Under the pieces are notes generated by a model. The model was given only the letters and a program-made list of their open reading frames with translations. It was not told where the DNA came from and made no database searches. Source: Dasypus novemcinctus (lineage: Eukaryota > Chordata > Mammalia > Cingulata > Dasypodidae). From it: DNA of 64,000 bases. A program made the position numbers and the translations under genes. Of this stretch, positions 36,470-49,105 are shown piece after piece; positions within the stretch are counted from its first letter, which is position 1; every line of letters starts with the position of its first letter. The stretch is taken from contig NC_080680.1 in NCBI RefSeq assembly GCF_030445035.2, positions 116,028,228 to 116,092,227 of the forward strand. Reading direction: 5' to 3'.

Positions 36470-36640
36470 AAAGGGCAAAAAACCCACGATTATCTCAACA
36501 GAAAAAGCATTTGACAAAGTCCAACCCCCCTTCATGGTGAACAGACTAAAGGGATCTACTTCAATCCTGTAAATCCCACTACAAAAATTCCACAGCTACC
36601 AGATTTAAAACAAAACTAAGAGCAAAATGAGTGGAGGATT
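36470..36640 (+). mobile_element. LINE-1 fragment, ORF2, plus strand
   Basis: 'GATTATCTCAACAGAAAAAGC' and 'ATTTGACAAAGTCCAA' are L1 ORF2 phrases. The fragment is short and broken. Confidence 0.65.
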
Positions 36641-38048
36641 GAGGCTCTCAGTTCTGTTCTTCAACCTTATTCTAGAGGTAGTAGACAGGGAAATGAGTCA
36701 AGACAAAGAAGTAAAAGGCTCCCAGTTTGGCAGTGAAGTAGCTTCATCCCCCTCCCTTCTCTGGCTCCTAGGTCCATTGGTAGCTCCTCACACATCCCCA
36801 GGCTCCTTACACTAGACCTAACATGCCGACACCATATTAAATTTGCCTCCTTTTTTTGGTTCCAAAACCTTTGATATCTTCTTTGCTGGCAGTTGCTCTA
36901 TCTGGCCCTTTACAAGCTTCAACCAGACAACATAGATGTGGACAAAGATGTTGACCCATTGGGTGACATTTACGGTTTAGACTTCATGGGGCTGAGTAGG
37001 GATCCTGTGATCCCCAAACCACTGTACTCTTTATGCAAGGTATGGAATACACCTGTGGTTAATACCCTGAGGCTGAACCAGGGGAGATTTACATGGTTCT
37101 ACCTAATTTAGAGAGATTAGTTTGCAGCAAGTCAATCACACTGGGGCAACAGCATAATGACAGCAAGATCTTAGCCATTCTCATCAAGTCGGGAGAGAAT
37201 GAAGGGAAGAATTCCCCCTTGCCCAGTAAGAAAGATTCTAATGCTAGCCCCCATTTTCTTTGAGCCTGAATCCAAAACCCATGCGAATTCTAGAGAGATG
37301 GCAACAAAGTGCCCTTCAGAGCATTGGCCAGCCACAAGGAGGTGAGTCTTTGAGCTGTGTGTGTGTGTTTGAGAGAGAGACAGAGAGACAGAGAAACAGA
37401 GAGAAAGAGAGAGAGAGAGGGAATCAGTGTTTATTGGGGCACTTGCATTCCTTCTCATCAACTGGTCATTTTCTCCCTCCTCATTTTCTTTCTTTCTCCC
37501 ACTCAGTTAACACAAAACCTTGTCTTAAATTTACACCTCATTTTTCTTATGGTATTCTGTGGCCACACATGAAACATTTCCACCATTGACAGGTGACTGA
37601 ACTTTCTGGCCAGCAATATCAAGTCAGCTACTCTGAAAACTGTGGAGAGATGACTCCCTTTTCCAAGGTACTTACTATTTGGGGAGACCTTAATGCTGAG
37701 TTCAAAGTTAAACTACAGCCATGCCAGACACATGGTAACACCTATCTATTTCTAGGTTCTGCACCACCCAGCCCAGGATCCATCAAGAAATATTCCCTAA
37801 AAACACCCACACACTGTGTCCAGATAGCATTGGAAAATTGTTCGGGTTCCGGACCCCCTTGGAGACATGGCCCCACCCCGAGGTCTATTATTATGTACTT
37901 AGCTTGGAAGTAAGCTCACAATGAAGTTTGGAAAGTAACCTGAAAACCTGTGGATAGTTTGAGATATCCTGTTTAAAGTGAAAATATCGTGTGCTTCTTC
38001 ACCTCTGTTTTGCTCATACCTTTTTTCTGCTCTCCCTTCTCTTTGTGT
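36641..38048. other. No gene recognised; GA-rich simple repeat at 37369-37420
   Basis: Contains a (GA)n-like purine tract. Open frames at 36893-37111 and 37593-37913 show no domain. Slightly higher GC than neighbours near 37830-37900; origin unknown. Confidence 0.4.
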
Positions 38049-38430
38049 TGTAGAATTTGAGAGAAGTTCAATTACTTGAGTATAGAGAGGCCAGGACTCA
38101 GGAATGATTTTGAGAAGGAGAAATGGTTTATTGACGGCTGGCCGGACTCGGAACTTTCTGTTTGAATCCCGAGCCCCGAACAAGATTTTTTAGTCCCTTT
38201 TATACAGAGAGGAAAGGCCAAATGGTCCTTTTGTTTCAGTTCTCAATAGGCTTGAATTAGCATATATTTCCACATCTTAGTAAGCTTTTAGCGTGGACCT
38301 CAGGCATTCGATAAGCTTTTAGCATAGTTGGCTTTGCATTTCCCCTGAATACTTAAAGTTTATAGACCTTGCATTGTTAAACTGTCTCCTGCTCACCAAG
38401 GGCAGGACTGCAACCTTTCATCATCCCACA
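38049..38430 (-). mobile_element. Probable solo LTR of a gammaretrovirus-like element, minus strand
   Basis: On the minus strand it begins TGTGGGATGATG and ends TTCTACA. It has TATAAAAGGG (TTTATA at 38199-38204) and, about 70 bases on, AATAAA (TTTATT at 38127-38132) just after 'CCGGCCAGCCGTC', the classic ERV1 R/U5 pattern. No internal genes flank it. No clear target duplication was found, so the ends may be a few bases off. Confidence 0.6.
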
Positions 38431-38494
38431 CCCACAAGTCACAGTTTAGGTTATTTCTGAAGAGACAAAGAGCCTGCCACCCATAGCCCACATC

Positions 38495-38680
38495 AAGTGA
38501 ACTCAGGACCTCGTATGTGGGAAGCCGGTGTTCAACCACTGAGCCCCACCAGCTCCCCTTAGTTTTTTGTTTGCTTGTTCATCTGCTTTTTTTTTTTTTA
38601 AGGAGGCACCAAGAACTGAACTGAGGTCCTCCCATGTGGGAAACAGGTGCTCAACTGCTTGAATCATATCCACTCCCTCA
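38495..38680 (-). mobile_element. Two short tRNA-derived SINE pieces, minus strand
   Basis: 38495-38560 and 38589-38680 both carry the tRNA-like phrase in reverse ('GTGGGAAGCCGGTGTTCAACC', 'GTGGGAAACAGGTGCTCAACTG'). A T-run separates them. Confidence 0.6.
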
Positions 38681-39261
38681 AGTACGTTTCTGATATCTAT
38701 TGACATGTTTGTTTATTAACACACTTAACCTTATCATATAAATTATCATAATATAATTTTAAAATTCAGAATATATTTATATTTTGGACTATATAATTTA
38801 TAGTCTTGAAATAGCATATATTATTATTTTCTTATGTATATGTGTTTATTATATTAATTTTTATAACGTTTAATTTTTATCTAGCTTTGCCAACTTTGAT
38901 ACCATTATCATAATTTTGTAAAATATGTTTCGAGATCATTGTTTTGTTATTTTCCCCCATCTGCCAACAACTCTCCCACAAACAGCTCTTGAATTTGTTC
39001 AACAATTATTTTTTTAATTTAAATATATTTTTCAGAGTATATTTAACAGTTCTTTGTAATAAGGTATTTCGTTTTTCCTCTCTAAGTTTCTTCTATCAGT
39101 TGGGAGAGAATTGTTCTCATATCTTCCCTATATATATAATAGAATAAATTATTGAAGCCATTTGGGCCTGGTGCTTTCTTTTGGAGGAGGTTATTAATTA
39201 TTGATGCAATTTATTTAGTAAATAAAGAATTATTGAAAATATCAACTTATTAATTAATTAG

Positions 39262-39737
39262 CTAATTTCCCCCCTCCCCCACTCCACTCCACCCCACCCC
39301 ACCCCTACTCTGCTGTTTTTGCTGTCTGTGTCCATTCGCTGTGTAATCTTCTGTATCTATTTCTCTTTATGTCTTCTTTTCTCATCTAACTCCTCTAGGA
39401 TTCAAAGGGATTTGATCCTGGGGACCTCTGATGTGGAGAGAGGTTCCCTGTCAATTGTGCGACCTCAGTTCCTGGTCTCTGCTGTGTTTCATTTTGACTT
39501 TTCCCTTTGTCTCTCTTTTGTTGCATCACCACCTTGCTGTGTGACTCACTTGCGTGGGCACTGGCTCATTACTGCAGGCACTCATGTGGACACTTGGCTC
39601 ACTGCATGAGCACTGGCTCACCATGTGGGCCAGGTATGCTTTCTCTTCTTTTTTTTCACCAGGAGGTCCCAAGAATCGAAGCTGGGTCCTCCCATATAGT
39701 AGGCAGAGGCCTTATCACTTGAGCCACATCTGCTTCC
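39262..39737 (-). mobile_element. DAS-type SINE, long form, minus strand
   Basis: Begins with a C-rich tract, contains 'GTGTCCATTCGCTGTG', and ends in a reverse tRNA-like head 'AGGCAGAGGCCTTATCACTTG'. The body is more diverged than the copies at 9689 and 51041. Confidence 0.65.
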
Positions 39738-39827
39738 CTATCAATTTCTTCTTGTCTGAGTTTTGATAATTTCTGTCTCTCAAGAATTCAGTTTACTTCA
39801 TATGAGTTTTCAATTTCAGGACTGTAT

Positions 39828-40240
39828 TAAGGTTCTTAGAGAAACAGAACCAACAAGAGATATCTGTAAACATTATGAGATTTTGTAAAATTGTCTCACT
39901 TGAGTGTAGAGACACACAAGTTCCAAATTCCACAGAGCAGGCTGTAAGCCAGAAACTCCAATGAAGCTCTTTGATGAGTTTCCCAAAAGTAACTGGTTAT
40001 CTGAAGGAGAGATGAGATGGTTGAAATCATTTCCCCTTGTAAGGATTTCAACTGATAGGATGAGATGTCTCTCATTGCTGAAGGCATTCTCTTCAGTTTA
40101 TTATAAATGCAATGAGCCATAGATGCAATTAACTCACTGATGATTTAAGTCTACAAAATGTCCTCACAATACAATTTGGCCAGTGTTTGTTTGACAGAAG
40201 AACTGGACACTGTTGTGTGGCCAAGTTGGTACATGAGCCT
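39828..40240 (-). mobile_element. ERVL-type solo LTR (MLT2-like), minus strand
   Basis: 'TTCTTAGAGAAACAGAACC' opens it and 'GGCCAAGTTGGTACATGAGCC' closes it. Internal order matches the copy at 60549-61000. Confidence 0.65.
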
Positions 40241-40439
40241 ACATCACAAGGACATAGAGCTTTGATGATTTCCTTTTACTAGTCTTTAAATATTCATGGA
40301 TAAGTAATGATAACCCACCTTCATTTATAATATTAATGTGTCTTCTCTCTTTTTTTCTTTCTTAACATTGGCAGAGGTTTCTTTTTTCTTTATTTTTTCA
40401 TCAAAGAACCAGCTTTCTTTTTAACCTCTACAAATCTAT

Positions 40440-41340
40440 AAGGTGGAAGTGAGTAGTTGTGCAGTAAAGGAGTATGATGGGGCGTAGTGATACTAATGGG
40501 TTGGGTGGTGCAAGATAGACAGGGGTGTAGGGTGGTTTGGATGGTCCATGGAACTGGGATAGGGTTGGGGGAGGGAGTAGGTGAACACTGGGGATTGGCC
40601 AGTGTATGATCCAAACTAAAATGCTAGGAAAGCTTTTTTGGCAATATGGCAAGGAAGGGTTACTGGTTTAGGGTGTTGGATGGGGGGGCATTTGGGACAG
40701 GGCACACCTGGGCAGTCTTCTAGAGAATGTGTAAGTGAGCATTTTGTCCTTGTGGGTTGCATAAGTGGGTGGAGACCCACATAATCAACTGGAAGGAAGG
40801 AATTGGACTCCAATCCTGAGGAGGCTTGCTATGTTCTCAAAAGATGGGTGGGTGTTTCTTGAGAGTATGGGCAGCTCCTAATAGGGGAGGACAGACCAGT
40901 GTGTCAAGCCTTCAACATTGTTGCAAGTAACTATGAATCTTGTCCTTCAAAGAGTGAAACCTGCTGGTTGCCATGGACCCTGAAGGGAGGTAGAGGGAGG
41001 AATAGAATAGTTGGAAGACGAGACATTTAGGGGGAAATGGAAGGGTTCTGCATGATCTTTCAATGATGGATACAGGCCAGGTTGAACTTCATGAAAATTT
41101 ATAAAAGTGTATGGTCTAGAGTGTAGACCATAATGTAAACCATTGACCATGATTAATGGCTATGTTTCAATATTTGCACATTGGTTGTAACAAATGTACC
41201 ATTCACATGTAAAAAGTTTTTTGATAAGGAAAGGGGGAAAAGGGGGAGAATGTTGGGTATATGGGAGTCCCCTATGTTTTGTATGTAACTTTACTATGAC
41301 CTAAAATTTCTTTGAAGACAAAATGAAAAAAAGTAAGACA
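40440..41340 (+). mobile_element. Unnamed repeat family, copy R1, plus strand
   Basis: Shares ordered blocks with R2, such as 'GGGTGGAGACCCACATAATC' near 40770, matching 41735, and a 3' end 'TATATGGGAGTCCCCTATGTT'. A low-complexity A-rich end suggests retroposition. I do not recognise the family; it may be a xenarthran L1-dependent element. Confidence 0.55.
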
Positions 41341-41589
41341 CTGGGAAAGAAATGGAAGAAAATATCACTGTACATGTAGGACAACAGATATTACAGTGAT
41401 GAAAGACAAAAAGTCAAAAAAATTTAAATATCTTTATTATTTTTTAATATCAGTTTTTAAAATTTTATTTTAGCTTTAGTTTTTCTAAATTATTATGTAT
41501 TTTATTTCTTATGTTTAAACCTATCATTATTATTTCATTTTCTTATTTATTGTACTTGGTAATATTCTTGGCTTTGTTTTTGAAGAAAT

Positions 41590-43205
41590 TTTGGATCGCA
41601 GAAGGGTTACAATTGTGGCAGGGAAGGATCATAGGTGTGGGGTGTCAGTGATGGGAAAACATGGGAGGAAGTCATCCGGGCATGTATATAAGGTACATAA
41701 ATGTATTCAAATGTTCATGGGGCATTGCCATTGTGGGTGGAGATTCACACAATAGCCAAAGAATATTGAATCACCATCCTGGGGAGCTCTGCCACATTCT
41801 CTAATAGAAGAGCAATAATCTGCCAAGTGCAGGGCAATAACTAGTGAAGAAGGAGGGTCCATTGTTGGCCCTTGATATTGACAATTGTGCTTATGAGCCT
41901 TTGCTCTTTTGCTCTTTTAACTTAGCCTATTGCTGTAGGGTACTTGCCTAAGAGTTACCTCCTGAGGGCCTCTATGTGGCTCAAATAAGGCCTCTCTCTA
42001 AAACAAACTCAGCTTATAAATTTATTACCTTCCCCACCCCCCACCCCTTCCCGCAATGTGGGACACTTTTCCTGAGGATAAACCTCCCTTGCACTGAGGG
42101 ATTATTACCCAGCAGCAACAAGGAATGCAACTGGAAAACGACCTCGAATCAAAGGAGGAAAAGGTAAAGACAAATGAGTTTTTATGGCTAAGAGACTTCA
42201 AAATGAGTCTGAGGGTCATCCCAGAGGTAGTGCTTATGCATGCCTCAGCACGATCTCATAGACTGCCAAAGTAGATACTCCCCCAAATAATGGGGCTCCT
42301 GAGGGCTCTGAAGACACCCAGCTCCTATGGTCATGGCAGATAGCTCTGGAGTTTGGTACCTCAACAGTAGGCCTATTTTGGAGTCTGTGCTCCCAAGTGT
42401 AACAGAGTTGAACTCAGTTTTGACTTCTCTACATGTGCCTCTTCTGTCCATTCTAGACGAACTTATAGTTGGTGCTAGAATTGGTAGGGTGTATGTCCAA
42501 GAAACTTGAATTTCTGGGCTGTCCATCTGCCAGCTGTGCCCCGAGCCTCAACAGAGTCATAGCACCTACTCTCCAGTTCACGGGACTCACCCAGGACAAC
42601 TAACAAGGACGTGAGGATGAACAACCAACACACCAAGGAAGCAAGAGAGTCTACAACTACAAGAGAGTCCCATCCATCAGACATATTGGATTGTGGCCCC
42701 TTCTCAATTAGAGATGGAGTGGGCATCACCATCTCAGAATCCTCAGGACTGGGGATTAAAATAAGGACTACAGTGGACCTACTGGTATTCTACTATAGAT
42801 TTATTGTGATTCTAGCAATGGAAGAGATTATATCATTGACGTGGAGACAGTGACCACTGGAGGTGCTGAAGTCAAAAAAGAGGTGTAATATGGGGGCATT
42901 TTGGAGACTTGGAATTGTCCTGAATGATATTGCAATGACAGATACAGGTCATTATATATCTTGCCATAATCTACAGAATGGAGTGCGAGAGTGTAAACTA
43001 CAATATAAACTATAATCCATGCTTAGTGGCAATGCTCCAAATGTGTTCATCAATTGCAATGAATGTACCACACTAATGAAAGAAGTTGTTAATTGGGGGA
43101 AAGTGTGGGAGGTATGGGGAGTGGGGTAAATGGAAATCTCTTATATTTCATTGTGTAACATTTTGTTTAACCTAAGTATCTTTAAAAAAATAAAAGCTAT
43201 ATTAA
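41590..43205 (+). mobile_element. Unnamed repeat family, copy R2, plus strand, longest copy
   Basis: About 1.6 kb ending in an A-rich tail (TTTAAAAAAATAAAAGC near 43180). Its 3' half matches R5 (49106-49696), its 5' half is matched in reverse by R3 (43385-43920). No conserved open frame; 42611-42853 is open but without domain. Confidence 0.6.
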
Positions 43206-43930
43206 AGAAAAGAGCTTTAGATTACATAAATGATACATCGAAAATATAGGGGACTTCCATACACCCTACCTTTCCCCCTTCCACAGTTTTCCTCATTAAG
43301 AACATCTCTGGGGAAGCAGACTTGGCTCAATGGATAGGGCGCCTGCCTACCACATGGGAGGTCCATGGTTCAAATGCATCACTAGTTGGTGCTTGGTAAT
43401 AATCCCTTGGTGCCAGGGAGACTTATCCATGGCAGTCATATCCCAAGCCAGGGGGAAGGTAGTGTGTTTATAAGTAGAGTTGGTCTTAGAGAGAGGACAA
43501 ATTTGAGCAATAAGGAGGCTTTCATGAGGTAACTCAGGCAACATATAATAATAGACTAAGTTTTAATTTCTCAAGAAAAGATTCATAAGTACAATCATTA
43601 ACATCAAGGGACTTGCATAATGGTATGTCCTCCTTTGGTAGACACTGCCCATGTCCAAGGGATTCTTTCTGCTCTTATAAGAATGTAGCAGGAATTCCCA
43701 GGATGGAAATTCAATATACTTTAGTTATTGTGTGGGTCTCCACTCACTGAGACAATACCCCATGAACACTTGACCATATTCATATGTCATAGAGGCATGT
43801 CCCACTTTCACCCATCCCCACACATTCTCCCATCCCCGACACCCCACATCAGTGATTCTCCCCTGCAACAATTGTGTCCCTTCTGTGATCCAAAACCTTC
43901 CCAAGAACAAAGCTAAAAAAAAGTACAAAT
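43206..43930 (-). mobile_element. Unnamed repeat family, copy R3, minus strand, with SINE
   Basis: Begins with the reversed 3' end ('ATAGGGGACTTCCATACACCC'), interrupted by a SINE head at 43310-43378, and continues with the reverse complement of R2 5' sequence. Placed tail to tail with R2. Confidence 0.55.
43310..43378 (+). mobile_element. DAS-type SINE head only, plus strand
   Basis: GGGGAAGCAGACTTGGCTCA starts a tRNA-like segment with A-box-like 'TGGCTCAATGGA' and B-box-like 'GGTTCAAA'. The GC-rich body and tail are missing. It is the clearest forward copy of the tRNA-derived head in the window. Confidence 0.75.
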
Positions 43931-44089
43931 AATAAGAAAAAAATACAAGAATAAGACATAAAAAAAAAATTAAAGTAAAGGTAAAAATAAAAAATTAAAA
44001 AAAAGTACAATAAAAATATTTTTTCTTCAAAGTTTCTTTCATCACCATGAAATCTGTTATTTTTTATGTACAGTGACAATTTTTTTGCT

Positions 44090-44695
44090 TTACATTCAAA
44101 GAAGCTTTAGTTTACAGAAAAGTCACAGAGAAAACATAGGGGACTCCCACATACACCAATCCTTCCTCCTCATCCCCTCTCCTTATTAAAAACATTTGAC
44201 TTGTGTATGGTACATTTGTTACAACTGATGTAAATATTGAAGCATTGCAGCTAACCATGGTCAATGGTTAACATTATGGTTTAGATTTTGCACTGTACAC
44301 TTTTATAGGCTTTGACAAAATTTTAAATGGTCTGTATCTGTCACTGCAAGATCATGTACAACAATTCCAATGTCCTAGGCACCAAATATCCTATTCTTCC
44401 TTCCCTCTTCCCTCAGAACCTATGGTAACCACAAATTTTAAATTTTTGAAGAATAGAAAGGTTCATAGTTAGATGCAATGACATTGAAGGCTTGATATAT
44501 TGGTCTGTTTTCTTTAATTAGGCACTGCCTATGTTCTCAAAAGATTCCAGCTGCTCTAACTGAGAATATAGAGGAATCTACAGGGTTGGGGTTTAACATT
44601 TTCTTGCTTATTTTGTGGGTCTCCACCTGATGAGATAACACACTATGACAAGATGAACACTTTCATATTCCATAGAGGCATGCTAAGGATAATTC
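44090..44695 (-). mobile_element. Unnamed repeat family, copy R4, minus strand
   Basis: Reversed 3' end 'ACATAGGGGACTCCCACATAC' at 44136, then blocks shared with R3 ('GTGGGTCTCCAC' and 'CATAGAGGCATG' at 44622-44690, as at 43731-43800). Confidence 0.55.
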
Positions 44696-45310
44696 ATTTT
44701 TGACAAGTTTACCAAGTACACTCAATGGGGAATGAGTAGTCTCTTCAATAAATGTTGCTGGGAAAATGATAACCATGTACAAAAGAAGGAAGGTGGACCC
44801 CCTACCTCATTCGATATGTAAAAATTTACTCAAAAGGTACCCAAGACCTCAATGTAGGAACCAAAATGATAAAACTCCTAGAAGAAAATATAGGGTAGCA
44901 TCTTTTTAATTTTGTGTTAGCAATGGCATCTTAGACTTCATATTTAAAATGTGAGTAAGAATAGAAGAAGAAATAGATAAACATTGAAAATGCATCAACA
45001 TCGAAAATGATTTTTTGCAAACAGGGAATTTATTGTGAAAGCAAAAAGAAAACTATAGAATGAGAGAAAATATTTGGGAACCACATATCTGAACAGGGTT
45101 TAATATCCAAAAATATAAATAAATCACACAATTCAACAAATAAAAACAACCCATCCAGGTAAATTACTGCAGAGATTGTAGAGGAATAGGAATATTCATT
45201 CACTGTTGGGGGAATGTAAAATGATGCATCTGCTCTGGAAGAAAGTTTGGTAGTTATTAAAAAAGATAAGTGTGAAATTACCATATTATTAAAAAAAATC
45301 CCATTTCTAG
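44690..45310 (+). mobile_element. LINE-1 fragment, ORF2 3' region, plus strand
   Basis: 'TCAATAAATGTTGCTGGGAAAA' and 'AAAACTCCTAGAAGAAAATATAGG' are L1 ORF2 phrases. The order is correct but frames are broken. Confidence 0.75.
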
Positions 45311-45312
45311 GT

Positions 45313-45952
45313 ATAAACTTGTGGCAGTTTGAGATTATTTTATGAATCCCCAAAAGAGAAAGATATCCTTTGACTGCATTAAGTTTATCTGAGATGTTTT
45401 TGATTACATTGCCTGTTAAGATTGCGTTAGGACTTTTTTGATTTGACTATGTCAATGGTATGTCACAGGTTCAGTTCCTGATCCCTTGCTGAGCCACTCA
45501 CTCAAGAAGACACACAGAGGAGAGGACTTTGATCATTTTTGATCACGCCAAGTGACAGAAAGAGAAAGCACAAACAGCTAAATCCCCAGAGAGAGATGGA
45601 CAATTTGCCTGATAGTCTAAAGATGACTTTGCTAAGAGAACTGAGATTGATGGAGGAAATCCTGAGAGACAGGCCTGCAGCTGAGATTGGGAAGAAGCAG
45701 GGCCCACAGAACCTCAAGAGAAGGTGAAGCCCAGAGGGGAAGGCTGAAACCCAGCAAAGATAGCCCGCCATGTTGCTTCAACATCTGCCAGCTGACTTTG
45801 GTGAGAAAGTACCTCCTATGGTAACTTGATTTGGACTTTCTATGACCTTGGGACTGTAAGCTTTTACCCCAAATAAATACCCTTTATAAAAGCCAAGAGA
45901 TTTCTGGTACTTTGCATTTCCAAACCACTTGGTTCCCTGAAAATACAACAAT
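45313..45952 (+). mobile_element. Probable ERVL-type LTR of a different family, plus strand
   Basis: Starts TGTGGCAGTTTGAG and ends ATACAACA, with AATAAATACCC and 'TTTATAAAAGCC' near the end in the manner of an LTR. It has no internal retroviral region. Open frames on both strands around 45502-45771 have no domain. Confidence 0.5.
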
Positions 45953-46935
45953 GTAGGTGTTAAGTGAAATAAATTAGGTATTTTTTTTTCAGTTACATGA
46001 ATCTCCTGTAGAATATGAACTTTCCCTCAGTTATTCAGATGTTTACTAATGCACTCAATAATTCAATCAACAATTACTTACTGACTACATATTTGTGCCA
46101 GGTTTGTGCTAATGGTCGGTAATGTCAATAAAAGAAACAACATGAGAACAAAAGCCAAAATATGTCAAGGAGTACACACAGTCTTGTAAAGAAAAGACTG
46201 GACATAAATTGGGGAAATATTAAAGTATATGTCTTCATGCTTTTTCCTCTCCCATGTCTTCTAATCTAGTCCCTTTACAATCATAAGATATTGGACATTT
46301 GATAGGCTGAATTGGACTCATCTAATCTTCATATGAAAGTCTTAGATTGTCTTTAAGAAATAAATGAAATGGAATAGTAAGAAAGGGAGGATAGAGGAAT
46401 GAGGAAGAAAGCCAGTGTATGGTGGAAATTTTGAATAATGTGATATTTGTGATATTGTGATAATGTGAATAATGTGATATTTAACAGATAGTGTCAAATG
46501 GAAATTATGGAAAGAAAGAAATGGCAAAATAGATATTTTATGAAGTTGACAGTGGTGTTTGCTGGACTTTTTCTGTGTCTCTTGGAAATACCAGTAAGGA
46601 TGCATAATGCTCTTTGGTACTTTTGGCAATGCATTTATTTCTTTTGCAGTATCATCATGCTGAGACTGGTCAGATGCAGACTTAAGTGGGTCAAAATTAT
46701 ACTGCACAGTATTAAGTGCTGTTATTGGGGAATGTTTAAATTACTGTGGGTTCCTAGTAGGAGGACTCACAGCAAGGAAAAGGGTGCTTGGATAGGCTGG
46801 AAGAAAATACTATAGTTTTTTTTTTTTCCAGACAAAGAAAACAACATTTAACAAGATATGGGATTCCAGTGAGAGTTTAAAATCATTGAAAGCTTGGTTG
46901 TGTTGTTTTTGTAGTGACAGGGGAGATTTGAAAGG
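45953..46935. other. Segment also found at 54830-55420, no gene seen
   Basis: Ordered matches: 'CAATAAAAGAAACAACATGA' with 'CAATAAAGTAAACAACATGA', 'GGAAGAAAGCCAGTG' in both, and 'CAAGATATGG' in both. It is likely the downstream part of duplication copy 1. No coding domain. Confidence 0.6.
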
Positions 46936-47483
46936 TATGGTAATTTTCTCTGATGGAATATATATGTGTATATACTAAGACTTGTGCAAACACTAAATAA
47001 TCTATATAAAGACATATACCACAAAACGTCATTGCTAAATTTTAAAAATTGTAAAAATATTCCAGTAACACACAGAAGCCAGGGAAAAGAACACAAACAA
47101 ACAAACCAAAAACAGAGGGAGCAAACAGAAAACCAAATGAAAATAGTCCCAAAATATAAAGTTCTAATATATGAACACTATATCCCAAAATATGAATAAC
47201 ATATGAATGATGATATTAAATATGAATGAAATTTCTGACATATGAATAATTCATAACACTAAAAGATTACTTTGGAATAGGTAAAACATCTCAAATCAAT
47301 AATCTAAGTTCCCACCTTACAAAACTACAAAAATACACAATAAACTCAAAATAAGCAGAAGAAAGGAAAAAATAAAGATAAAGGTAAGAAACAATGGAAT
47401 TGAAGACAGAAAATAATGGAGAAAATCAATGAAATTAAAAGTTTGGTCTTTGAAAAATAAAAAAAAAAGGACAAACTTTGATA
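46936..47483 (+). mobile_element. LINE-1 fragment at the duplication boundary
   Basis: The stretch from about 47280 repeats the L1 wording seen at 300-500 ('CTAAGTTCCCACCTTACAAAACTAC'). It ends in an A-run at 47459-47468, just before copy 2 of the duplicated segment begins. Confidence 0.6.
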
Positions 47484-47874
47484 AAATCATTCTGGCTTTT
47501 GCAGTGAGACCAAGCAGGAGGGAAAAACTTTCTGGTGACTGGGCTTTGTGCACATGTAGTTATTTACTCTTTGCCTCTTCTTAGTTCTACAGCCCTCTGA
47601 TGTTATGTTTTTTATCTTAGCTTGAAAGGGATGGAGAGGATTGGCAAAGAGTCAAGGATAACGTCCCCGTAGCGATATGGTAGAGGAGGAAGAACCCAAC
47701 TCAAAACTACTCCTTAAATCCATTTATTACTGGTGCCATATTGATCCCCTTGAGGTTCTTCCAGTTTCATTCATTTTTAAAAATTGATACGAATTTATTA
47801 TTTCTAAGGCATTTCCCTGTTTGGGTGGGGAAAGAGTCGAAACCTTATGCTAGTTTGTTCTCCCCAGAAACTGC

Positions 47875-47899
47875 AAATGCGATATTTTATATCGCATTT
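47875..47899. repeat. Perfect 10-bp inverted repeat
   Basis: AAATGCGATA and TATCGCATTT separated by TTTTA. Lies in a stretch unique to copy 2. No function assigned. Confidence 0.6.
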
Positions 47900-49095
47900 A
47901 ATGAATCATTTAATGAATGACTAATTAAATAAAAAACTTATTGAGAATGGAACAGTCCTGGTCCTGAGACCTATCTTTGAACCAAGTTAAGTTGGATTGT
48001 CCTATGTTCTTTTTACCATGCCTCCATCTCTTGCTATCTCAACAACATCAGGTGTTTGTAGTTTTTGTTTCCTGATCACATTTTTTATCTTTCCATTGCT
48101 TGGATTTTTCAATATCCCATTTTAATTATAGTTAATGATCATAATTTATGTCCCTGTTCTGTCCCTTGTATCAGAAACTAATTTGTATTCACTTGCTGCC
48201 TTTCTTCTACTAACCCTCCATTCTGCTGCTCATTCCATCTTACTAGATTCTTTCCTGCCAAGTGCAAAACCCACCTGCTGGAGAAACTGACAGGTGATAA
48301 ACAACAGAGAGAATGATAATGAGGCTGTGAGAGGACCCTCTTGATGAAAAGAATGAATATACTGAACTTGATGTAGCTACCTTATGGCTAATCTTAATAA
48401 TTTTCATAGCCTTTATTCTGAAGATATATATAATATTGACTGCTTAATGATAATGCAAGGAAATATTACCCTTACCTAAGTCTAAACGGCTGAAGCTGAA
48501 CACTCTAGGATTGTTATAAAATAAAAAATTTTATTTACAATTCAGATAAAAGTTGGCAATGTTTAAATGAAGTAAATTATTTTAGGGAACAGAAGGGGCT
48601 TAAATGAGGTAAACATTTGTTACATATTTGCATTGTTAGTCTGTCTTTGGACAGATAGAAATGAATAGATACACCAGTTTCCTGATAATGGGGCAAGATA
48701 ATAGCATTCAAAGGCCATATGCCTAGGAGGTGGAGAGGTAGCTAGTAAGTATAGAACTCAAGCAGCATGTACTAGTCCCTCTAAGGAAAAGCATGGGTTG
48801 ATGTATGGCCCATGAAGAGAACAGTGAGAAGGGAGAACACAGAGCAATCTACCTGGAGTACAGACAGGTAGTTGGCATCAGGGGTGTTGACCTCAGATAC
48901 TAGAAGACATTGCATTGGCTTGCCATTCTTGTAATGGGTTGTAGTACCAGGAAGGGGGATTAAGATATTCATGGGAACTGGGACAGAAATAAGATGCAAT
49001 TGTGGGAACAAGGGAGACCTCAATTAGTGTTGACAGAATTGAATTAAATCAGAAAGGGAGAAAGTAGTAGGAATGACCACGTCTTGGGAATGTTA
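47900..49095. other. Flank of duplication copy 2, no gene seen
   Basis: From about 48470 it aligns with 13030-13525 and then, across the missing provirus, with 21607-21740. The empty proviral site is near 48975. No coding domain. Confidence 0.55.
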
Positions 49096-49105
49096 AAAAG
49101 CAGAC

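Noticed and set aside
37369-37420. CRISPR-like or regulatory repeat
   Set aside because: It is a simple GA-rich tract without spacers; CRISPR arrays are not expected in a mammalian genome.
43310-43378. tRNA gene
   Set aside because: The A- and B-box-like sequences belong to a SINE head repeated many times here; the cloverleaf is not complete.
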